Positions 57,860-64,000 of a stretch of DNA of 64,000 nt are shown here, one piece after another (position 1 is the stretch's first letter; each line of letters opens with the position of its first letter). The notes below the pieces were generated by a model. It was not told where the DNA came from and searched no databases. It saw nothing but the letters and a program-made list of their open reading frames with translations. The position numbers were made by a program, and so were the translations under genes. The stretch comes from M3007 sp964392655 (GTDB lineage Bacteria > Bacteroidota > Bacteroidia > Chitinophagales > Saprospiraceae): NCBI GenBank assembly GCA_964392655.1, contig CAYMQY010000003.1, forward strand, positions 1 to 64,000, read 5' to 3'.

Positions 57860-60800
57860 TCAATACCGGTATTTGCTCATGCGGCCATTTTCTTCAGCAA
57901 TGATGTAGGCATCCGGAAAACCTCGTGCCCGAATTTTGTCTGTTGCGGAAATCGCCTGATCGGGGGTTGTGAAACCGGCGAGCATGATGGCGATCTTACG
58001 GGTGTCGCCGATGGGCCAGCGTTCGATAGCGCCGCCAAGGCCTTCCACTTTTTTGGAATCGAAACTGTAGGGTTCGTCCAAAGCGCAAATACGGACATGA
58101 AACTTTGCTGTCGCAGCAGAAGCAGGGGTCGGTGTAGCGTTGCTTGTGGTGGAATACTGTACCGGAGTTGCCGGCATTGGCGTAAACACACCCTTGGGGG
58201 CAGGTATGATTGACGGAGCAGGTTCCACAGGGGCATTTTCAACTTTTTCCGTCACGATCAGCGCATCCTTGTAACCCAAACGCACGGCTTCTGCACGCAC
58301 GGCTTCTGCTTTTTCGTGCGATTCCCAGGCGCCTACGCGTACCCGGGCGCGTTCGTTTTCCTGTTGTACATACGTAGTACCGAGCGAACTCAAGTTGGAA
58401 TAATCGGCCAGCGGAATCGGTTTCCCGGTCGGGAACGAAGCCACCTGCACCGCAAACCGAACATTCGAAGACGACGACGTGGAGTACATAGCCGGAGCAG
58501 TTTCCACACCCCTGGATGCCGTTTCATCTACCAACATGTTTTGGGTCGCCTGATTTTCGCGCACGACAAAAGCGTCTTTGGGCGTCGGGACAAGTTTGGA
58601 GAGCGCAGCCTCTGCTTTTTCTTTGGTCGGATACACCCCGAGACGGAGTTTGTAGTACTGGCCCTCCTTGACGGTGTAAATATTGCCGCGTTCTGCGTAG
58701 GTATCGTACTTGCGCAATTCATTGTCGGTGTAATTTTCCTTGTCGGCAGACAACTGGATGGCGTATCCATCCACTTTGCTCGCCGTGGTTGCAGGAGTTT
58801 TCTCCAGTTCAGCCAATGAAATCATGCCCCCCGAGGCCGGCGTCGTGCTGTATGTAGCCGGACTTGCAGCCAAGGGCTGGATGCCTACAGGTGCCAGTTC
58901 CAGTTCGATCGGGGAATAGCGTTCGGTCTGAACCGCATTTACAAAATTCAGATATCCGTCTCTCGAATAGGTAATGTCGTAGGTTTGGTAAGGCCGCAAC
59001 CAAAGCGAGTACCGCCCGGTGGTGTTGGTGGAAGCCAGGGATTCGTGTCCGCTTTGTCGGCTTTTAGCGGTGATGACTACGGCATGAGCCGCCTGGCGGG
59101 TATTGTTATCGTACACGAGGCCGGAAAACTTGGTGCGTTTATCGGCACTCATCGTGATGGAAATTTCGTGGCTCGTCTGGCTGTGTATCGGAATGACTAC
59201 ATCTTCCAGGCCGTCTTTTTGAACGATCATGTTGCAGGTGGTGCCCACAGGGAAGTAGAACGAGCCTTTCCCGGCCACATCGGTGTAGAGCGTGCCGAGA
59301 CCGCAGGTGGTCAGGTTGAGCGCTGCTGCCGGAAGCGCCCGGCCCTGATCGTCGCTCACATAAATCGTGTATTTTTCAATTTTTCCACTTTGTACCGGGA
59401 CGGTACCGGTGGTACTGTATGTTTGCGGAGCGGTTACTTCAGGTTGCGCAGGCGTCGTTTGCGGTGGAGTTGTGCCATACTCCGGCATCAGCACGGCCGA
59501 CAGGTTCTTTTCTCCCGACGACTGGATGGGTAGCACAAGCGGACGGTACCCCTCCTTGCGGACGGTCACCCGGCAATCTACTTTTCCGGTGGCAACGGCA
59601 AAGGCGTAGCGCCCGTTTGCATCTGTTTGTTTGAAACCCGCATTGCAGGCCGAAAAATCAATGTCGGCGCCGGCCAAAGGCGTCTTCTGGGGATCGGTAA
59701 CCAGAATGACGAATTCATCCACTTTTTTGCGCACCTGCCAGATGTCTTCGTTGCCGCGTCCTTCCGGGCGGTTGCTGGTCAGGTATCCGGTGTTCATTTT
59801 CGGATCGAACACAAAACCATAGTCGTCCCGGGAGGAGTTGATCCCGGTGCCGAGGTGCGTAATTCCCGAGATGTTATTGCCGTCCATTTCTGCCCGGAAC
59901 ACGTCCATACCCCCGAGGCCGTTGTGCCAGTCGGATGAAAAGTAGAGGTTTTCGCCGTCGAAGAACGGTGTCACTTCGTTGCCTGCGGTGTTGAGCGGTG
60001 CGCCGAGATTGCGCGGCACACTCCAGGAATTTCCGTTCCAGGTGGAGACAAAAATGTCCCAGCCTCCGAAGCCGCCCTCCTGCGTGGAAGCGAAATAAAG
60101 GGAGTTTCCGTCGGGGGAAAAACCGGGATATCCGGTTGAAAAATCGGAGCCGTTGTAGGGAAAGGCGCGTTCATTCACCCACTTGCCGTCTACCACATCA
60201 GCGATGTGCAAACTCAGATTCACGCCTTTTTCAGCGATCTGCCGGGTACCGTCAATAAAGTTATTTCGGCAAAAAGCAACCCGGCGGCCGTCTGCGGAAA
60301 AACTGACGGGGCCTTCGTTGTAATCGTTTTGCAGATCATCGTGCAAAAAAGCCGGGTTTTGCAGATAAGCCACATCGCCTGCGCCGCGTTGGGTGACGTA
60401 CAGTTGGTTGTACGCACTGCCAGTCCAGTCGGAACTTGTTTTGGCGGTTGTTTTGCGTTTGATGTCCGTCCGGGCTGAACTGAACACAATTTTATCGCCG
60501 AAAAAAGTCGGTGAATAATCGGATGCAGGGGTACTAATCGGTTCGTTGAGCGCAGAGAATATGCCGTCTTTTCGGGCAGCCAGGAGGGCAAAATCACACA
60601 TTTCAGAAAAATGCTGCCCCACAGCCGGGTTGGAGGTCGCATACTGCAAGAACCATTTTTTGGCGCCATAATAATCGCCCGTGTACATCAGTGCCTTACC
60701 GTACCGCAGCAGGATTTCGGGCGCTGCATTTCCGAGCACTACCGCCCGGTCGTACCACGAGAGTGCTTCCTGCGGGCGGTTCAACTGAAAGTGGCAATCG

Positions 60801-61006
60801 CCGATACGCGCCAGAGCATGGGTATTGTTTGGTTGCTCCTTGAGAATTTGGTCGTACGAGTTGAGCGCCAGATTGTAAGCGTAGAGGTCGAATTGCTTGT
60901 CGGCTCGGGCAAGGCTTTCCTGCAGGTTGGTTTGAGCAGTCAGGATAGTTGTAGCGACTAACCACGCAGCCATTGTACGACCGGCATTGGATAAGGAAAA
61001 GTTCAT
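57860..61006 (-). CDS. PorE-like periplasmic protein with TPR, WD40-like, CarboxypepD-reg and SPOR repeats
   Basis: A 1048-residue protein. The ATG at 61006 precedes a hydrophobic signal (RTMAAWLVATTILTAQTN). Residues about 25-150 are TPR (LALNSYDQILKEQPNNTHAL, RPQEALSWYDRAVVLGNAAP). Residues about 160-440 are WD40-like PD40 repeats (NYNEGPVSFSADGRRVAFCR, GYPGFSPDGNSLYFAST). Then carboxypeptidase-regulatory-like domains (about 445-770) and, near the end, three SPOR-type repeats (GYAIQLSADKENYTDNEL; RFAVQVASFPTGKPIPLADY; KFHVRICALDEPYSFDSKK). The first part matches PorE of the type IX secretion system, in which the C-terminus is OmpA-like and binds peptidoglycan. Here SPOR repeats sit in that place. 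It probably anchors T9SS components or another surface system to the wall; T9SS membership is inference. A -7-like site lies upstream. Confidence 0.82.
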   Translation of the reverse strand: MNFSLSNAGRTMAAWLVATTILTAQTNLQESLARADKQFDLYAYNLALNSYDQILKEQPNNTHALARIGDCHFQLNRPQEALSWYDRAVVLGNAAPEILLRYGKALMYTGDYYGAKKWFLQYATSNPAVGQHFSEMCDFALLAARKDGIFSALNEPISTPASDYSPTFFGDKIVFSSARTDIKRKTTAKTSSDWTGSAYNQLYVTQRGAGDVAYLQNPAFLHDDLQNDYNEGPVSFSADGRRVAFCRNNFIDGTRQIAEKGVNLSLHIADVVDGKWVNERAFPYNGSDFSTGYPGFSPDGNSLYFASTQEGGFGGWDIFVSTWNGNSWSVPRNLGAPLNTAGNEVTPFFDGENLYFSSDWHNGLGGMDVFRAEMDGNNISGITHLGTGINSSRDDYGFVFDPKMNTGYLTSNRPEGRGNEDIWQVRKKVDEFVILVTDPQKTPLAGADIDFSACNAGFKQTDANGRYAFAVATGKVDCRVTVRKEGYRPLVLPIQSSGEKNLSAVLMPEYGTTPPQTTPAQPEVTAPQTYSTTGTVPVQSGKIEKYTIYVSDDQGRALPAAALNLTTCGLGTLYTDVAGKGSFYFPVGTTCNMIVQKDGLEDVVIPIHSQTSHEISITMSADKRTKFSGLVYDNNTRQAAHAVVITAKSRQSGHESLASTNTTGRYSLWLRPYQTYDITYSRDGYLNFVNAVQTERYSPIELELAPVGIQPLAASPATYSTTPASGGMISLAELEKTPATTASKVDGYAIQLSADKENYTDNELRKYDTYAERGNIYTVKEGQYYKLRLGVYPTKEKAEAALSKLVPTPKDAFVVRENQATQNMLVDETASRGVETAPAMYSTSSSSNVRFAVQVASFPTGKPIPLADYSNLSSLGTTYVQQENERARVRVGAWESHEKAEAVRAEAVRLGYKDALIVTEKVENAPVEPAPSIIPAPKGVFTPMPATPVQYSTTSNATPTPASAATAKFHVRICALDEPYSFDSKKVEGLGGAIERWPIGDTRKIAIMLAGFTTPDQAISATDKIRARGFPDAYIIAEENGRMSKYRY

Positions 61007-61114
61007 AGTAAAGTTCAATTTCGGTTAAATCAGTATCAATCGGGTGTTCTTTCAGGGACTAACACAGAACACCCTAAGTTTCAGGCAAATGCACGGCTAA
61101 AACTGCCATTTTGC

Positions 61115-61122
61115 CAAACTTA
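61115..61122 (-). promoter_or_regulatory. Candidate -7 box (TAAGTTTG) of PorE-like gene
   Basis: Read on the minus strand the sequence is TAAGTTTG, a TAnnTTTG match, about 110 bp upstream of the start at 61006. The expected TTTG -33 box is not perfect (only TTTC at a 23-base spacing), so confidence is low. Confidence 0.4.
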
Positions 61123-61178
61123 GTATAGCGGAGAGACTATCTTTTGAAACGGGACGCACAAATGTATGGGTATTTTTT

Positions 61179-61214
61179 GGTTGGAAGGTTTCTGGTTGGA
61201 AGGTTTCTGGTTGG
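61179..61214. repeat. Tandem 15-base repeat GGTTGGAAGGTTTCT
   Basis: Two perfect 15-base copies (61179-61193, 61194-61208) and a third partial copy (61209-61214) in the spacer between the divergent PorE-like and photolyase genes. No function is apparent. Confidence 0.8.
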
Positions 61215-61293
61215 TACTGCTTTGCCAACTCATGGATTTACCCGTGAGCATACCACGAACAATGGCTTTATTCTTCGGTTATAGGGACTGATT

Positions 61294-62718
61294 ATGAAAC
61301 GCCGCGCTTTGATTTGGTTTCGACAAGATTTACGCCTCCACGACAACGAGGCGCTGACCACCGCACTTCGTATGGCAGATGAGGTGGTGCCTGTATATGT
61401 GTTTGATGAACGGGTATTTAAAGGACAAACCCGGTTTGGCTTTCCCAAAACCGGCAAGTTCCGAGCCAGATTTCTGCTGGAAAGTGTGGAAAATTTGCGG
61501 GCAAACCTGCGAACAGCCGGATCGGACTTGATTGTGCGCGTCGGCAAGCCCGAGTACATCGTTCCGGAAATCGCGCGTGAAATCAAAGCCTCCTGGGTTT
61601 TGTGCAACCGGGAACGCACATACGAAGAAGTATTGGTTCAGGATGTACTCGAACAAAAACTCTGGAGCATCGGCGTGGAGTTGTTGTACAACCGGGGCAA
61701 AATGCTCTACCACACCCAGGATTTGCCGGTACCTGTACAACACATGCCTGATACATTCACGCAGTTTCGCAAGGAAAACGAGCACATCACGCCTGTTCGG
61801 TTGCCCCTGCCTGCCCCGACTGTTATGCCTGCGTTGCCGACGGAACTGGAGTCAGGCAATTTACCCGTGCTGGAAGAGCTTGGCCATGCATCTTTTGAGC
61901 AGGATACACGCGCTGTTATGCCCTTCAAAGGAGGCGAAACCGAGGGATTGGCCCGGGTACACCACTACTTCTGGGAGTCCAACGCAATAGCGATTTACAA
62001 GGAAACGCGCAACGGCTTGATCGGCGACAACTATTCTTCCAAGTTTTCGCCATGGTTGTCGGCAGGATGCCTGTCGCCCAAATATATTTATCACGAAATC
62101 AAGCGCTATGAACAGGAACGCGTGAGCAACGAGAGCACCTACTGGATGTTTTTCGAACTGCTTTGGCGCGACTTTTTCAGGCTCATGGGAAAAAAACACG
62201 GCAACCGGATTTTTTTGAAAGGAGGCCCCCAGGCTAAACCCCAGCGCCACTTGAAAAACGACCTTGAACTTTTTCAGATCTGGGCGGAAGGGCGAACCGG
62301 TGTGCCGTTTATTGATGCTAATATGCGCGAACTGAACGCTACAGGCTGGATGAGCAATCGCGGGCGACAGAATACTGCCTCTTTTTTAGTCAAAGACCTC
62401 AAGGTAAACTGGCAAATAGGCGCCGAGTACTTCGAATCGCTGCTACTCGATTATGATCCCTGCTCCAACTGGTGCAACTGGAATTATGTAGCCGGGGTGG
62501 GTAGTGACCCCCGTGAAGACCGTTACTTCAATATCCTCACCCAGGCGCGCACATACGATCCGAATGGGGATTATGTGCGAATCTGGTGCCCGGAGTTAAA
62601 AAATGTGCCGGACATCAAAATCCATCGCCCTGATTTGATCTGTGCCGGTGAACGCGTGACCTACGGTATGAATGGCTACCCTAAACCAATGGTGCGAATT
62701 GAAAAGTGGGAACGATAA
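61294..62718 (+). CDS. Cryptochrome/photolyase, DASH type
   Basis: A 474-residue FAD-containing cryptochrome/photolyase, normal length for the DASH group. The N-terminal photolyase domain (KRRALIWFRQDLRLHDNEAL, VVPVYVFDERVF) is followed by a FAD-binding domain with FSPWLSAGCLSPKYIYHEIK, YWMFFELLWRDFFRLMGKKH, TGVPFIDANMRELNATGWMS NRGRQ and YDPCSNWCNWNYVAGVGSDP. The GSDPRED and NRGRQ motifs are typical of DASH proteins, which repair cyclobutane dimers mainly in single-stranded DNA. Light sensing is also possible. The ATG at 61294 gives the usual N-terminus. It is followed directly by a terminator, and divergent from the PorE-like gene with a 287-bp spacer. Confidence 0.93.
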   Translation: MKRRALIWFRQDLRLHDNEALTTALRMADEVVPVYVFDERVFKGQTRFGFPKTGKFRARFLLESVENLRANLRTAGSDLIVRVGKPEYIVPEIAREIKASWVLCNRERTYEEVLVQDVLEQKLWSIGVELLYNRGKMLYHTQDLPVPVQHMPDTFTQFRKENEHITPVRLPLPAPTVMPALPTELESGNLPVLEELGHASFEQDTRAVMPFKGGETEGLARVHHYFWESNAIAIYKETRNGLIGDNYSSKFSPWLSAGCLSPKYIYHEIKRYEQERVSNESTYWMFFELLWRDFFRLMGKKHGNRIFLKGGPQAKPQRHLKNDLELFQIWAEGRTGVPFIDANMRELNATGWMSNRGRQNTASFLVKDLKVNWQIGAEYFESLLLDYDPCSNWCNWNYVAGVGSDPREDRYFNILTQARTYDPNGDYVRIWCPELKNVPDIKIHRPDLICAGERVTYGMNGYPKPMVRIEKWER

Positions 62719-62721
62719 AAA

Positions 62722-62753
62722 AAGCCCGCCAAACATCTACGTCTGGCGGGCTT
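62722..62753. terminator. Bidirectional terminator after photolyase gene
   Basis: AAGCCCGCCA (62722-62731) pairs with TGGCGGGCTT (62744-62753), followed by TTCTTTT. It ends the photolyase transcript. It also covers the 3' end of the small gene on the other strand, which stops at 62737. Confidence 0.88.
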
Positions 62754-62919
62754 TTCTTTTTCGGTACGGGCAATGGCGACAGCCGCTACCACAGCATTTT
62801 CCGCGTTTGAGCAGGAAATGCTCCGTAAAAACCCAGTACCCTTTCTCAATGTAATAGTCGCGGCCCTCAACCAAGGGTATTTTTACTTCCTGTTGATCCG
62901 GCTGCTCGAATGTAGTCAT
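62737..62919 (-). CDS. DUF5522 family small Cys-rich protein
   Basis: A 60-residue protein. The C-terminal half reads YYIEKGYWVFTEHFLLKRGK and then CCGSGCRHCPYRKRK, the DUF5522 signature, in which four Cys and a His could bind a metal ion or form a disulfide-rich knot. Function unknown; widespread in Bacteroidota. The ATG at 62919 is the only good start. The last residues and stop overlap the photolyase terminator stem, so its own 3' end must be shared with that hairpin. Confidence 0.88.
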   Translation of the reverse strand: MTTFEQPDQQEVKIPLVEGRDYYIEKGYWVFTEHFLLKRGKCCGSGCRHCPYRKRKARQT

Positions 62920-62975
62920 TACTCAACGGTTCAAATTACCGCTGCGAAACGCCCGGGAATCAAAAAAGTTCGCTG

Positions 62976-64000
62976 TTATGCTGCCGTGTCGGCATCCGCA
63001 TGGATTATCAACACCGGCGAACTCGTGTGCAGCAGCATTTCCTTGGAAATACTGTGATGCAACAATTCCTCCCAAAAAGAGCGCTGATGGGTAACAAACA
63101 CAAACAAATCAATACGGTGCTCGTATGCATATTCGTGCAAACTGCCGACCACATCATCACCGACAACTTTGCTGAAAACAAACGGCATGGCCGGATCGGC
63201 GTACACATAGTTGACCTCGAACAGCCTTTTCTCCAGTTCATCTCCCGATTCTCCTGCAGGCCCCACATGCACAAAATGTAACTGGCCCTTGAAATGGCGT
63301 GCAAAAGCCACGGTTTGTTTGACGGTCAATGGATCCAGCGACTCGAAGTTACTGGCATACAAAATGTTGTCGAACCTGGGCATCTGCGTTTGAGGCGGGA
63401 CTAATAAAACCGGGCAAAGCGCATTTTTTGAAACGGCTATGCTCACCGAGCCAAAGAGTTTGCGTGTCAGGTTACCACGTCCGGTAGTGCCCATGACCAG
63501 CAAATCTGCTTTAGTTGAAAGATGACCCAACACCTCTTCAGGAAAACCAAAAGCGATATGTGTGCGTAGCCCTGGAATATTTTTACCTGGTTCAGGGTCT
63601 GAAACCCTTTGCTCCGACTCCGCAATACACTCCACGTTACTTGCCAGCGTAACCTTTTTTACAAAGGCGTCCACCTCGTCCTGCATGGTTTTTCGGTAAC
63701 TAGACAAAAAACCGGACGGCGATGGTCGTGTACCTTCAAAAATGCTGTCCATCACATAAACCACCTCCAGGTTAGCATCAAACATGTGCGCCAGACGACA
63801 GGCAAAAAGCAACGCATTTTCGGAAGCCGGGCTGAGATCCACAGCGACCATAATACGTTGCAGCCTGTACAGCTTGCTGCGCAACAAGTTGCGGTTGCGA
63901 AGAATCTCCTTGATCTGCTCTACCGAAGGTACTTTCCCTTCAGAAACAATATTTCCGTCAAGTACCAATGCCGGCGGATGCTCAATCCCCTTTGCAAGTA
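62976..64000 (-). CDS. Thioredoxin-like/universal stress protein fusion, 5' end outside the window
   Basis: The gene is complete at its 3' end (stop near 62976) and runs off the right edge at 64000. The coding frame at the edge reads LAKGIEHPPALVLDGNIVSE and then GKVPSVEQIKEIL, which resembles the C-terminal half of a small thioredoxin-like 'redox-active disulfide protein 2' domain. It joins without break to two UspA domains: the first has RIMVAVDLSPASENALLFAC and the ATP-binding pattern GTTGRGNLTRKLFGSVSIAV, the second (FDNILYASNFESLDPLTVKQ) is degenerate. UspA proteins aid survival in stress. The start and any Cys pair of the thioredoxin part lie beyond the window. A thioredoxin-Usp fusion is the best reading. 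Confidence 0.8.
   Translation of the reverse strand, partial: LAKGIEHPPALVLDGNIVSEGKVPSVEQIKEILRNRNLLRSKLYRLQRIMVAVDLSPASENALLFACRLAHMFDANLEVVYVMDSIFEGTRPSPSGFLSSYRKTMQDEVDAFVKKVTLASNVECIAESEQRVSDPEPGKNIPGLRTHIAFGFPEEVLGHLSTKADLLVMGTTGRGNLTRKLFGSVSIAVSKNALCPVLLVPPQTQMPRFDNILYASNFESLDPLTVKQTVAFARHFKGQLHFVHVGPAGESGDELEKRLFEVNYVYADPAMPFVFSKVVGDDVVGSLHEYAYEHRIDLFVFVTHQRSFWEELLHHSISKEMLLHTSSPVLIIHADADTAA

Overview
The window looks like a scaffold from a member of the Bacteroidota, most likely the Saprospiria/Saprospiraceae. The evidence is: several cell-surface proteins with type IX secretion (T9SS) type A or type B C-terminal sorting domains; SprB/PKD-type repeats; a pair of proteins opening with the HIVGGEITY-type N-terminal domain typical of that group; a Bacteroidota-style promoter (TTTG-N19-TAnnTTTG); and Bacteroidota housekeeping families (divergent LptD/amidase, DUF6340, DUF2452, DUF5522, LysE). 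It is moderately GC-rich by eye and coding-dense. Four runs of N (10, 100, 10 and 100 bases) mark scaffold joins, and three of them break genes. No rRNA, tRNA, CRISPR array, prophage or transposase was recognised.

Layout. 1-6 kb: DUF2071 protein, a gapped SPOR-like membrane protein with a DUF6340 lipoprotein, Uma2 nuclease-like protein, an acyltransferase-GNAT lipid enzyme and a small lipoprotein. 6-12.4 kb: LptD-type outer-membrane protein divergent from an amidase, then a conserved unknown and a three-domain EAD-like / trypsin-like / TIR-like protein that is the best conflict-system candidate. 12.5-18.3 kb: purE, a TonB receptor broken by a gap, an unknown partner, a DUF697-SHOCT protein, PolX and Sua5/TsaC. 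18.4-22.8 kb: two paralogous T9SS type B surface proteins facing each other. 22.9-27.6 kb: sterol-desaturase-family oxygenase, rhodanese, DUF2306, MGMT, NUDIX, LysE, glycosyltransferase. 27.6-32.2 kb: ECF sigma factor with a TM/barrel-like partner, DUF2452, a small outer-membrane barrel and Ppx/GppA. 32.2-37.5 kb: gcvP, a broken antirepressor-like gene, DinB, metallophosphoesterase. 37.8-46.3 kb: DUF1800/DUF1501 secreted pair, T9SS type B protein, a DEGS1-like sphingolipid desaturase coupled to DUF1361, tyrS. 46.5-61 kb: a 1523-residue thioredoxin-SprB surface protein, DUF3352/beta-propeller protein, DUF423, polysaccharide deacetylase, a RibF-glycosyltransferase fusion and a PorE-like protein ending in SPOR repeats. 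61.3-64 kb: DASH photolyase, DUF5522 protein and a universal stress protein running off the end.

Common themes are surface export and envelope building (T9SS cargo, PorE-like periplasmic protein, LptD, amidase, lipid acyltransferase, glycosyltransferases) and lipid modification (acyltransferase-GNAT, sterol-desaturase family, DEGS1-like desaturase). The most unusual items are the EAD-protease-TIR protein, the RibF-GT2 fusion, the bacterial DEGS1-like desaturase, the SPOR-terminated PorE-like protein, a thioredoxin fused to SprB repeats, a two-copy long inverted repeat (12.4 and 41.2 kb) and a CTCATCR heptamer repeat found at three gene ends.
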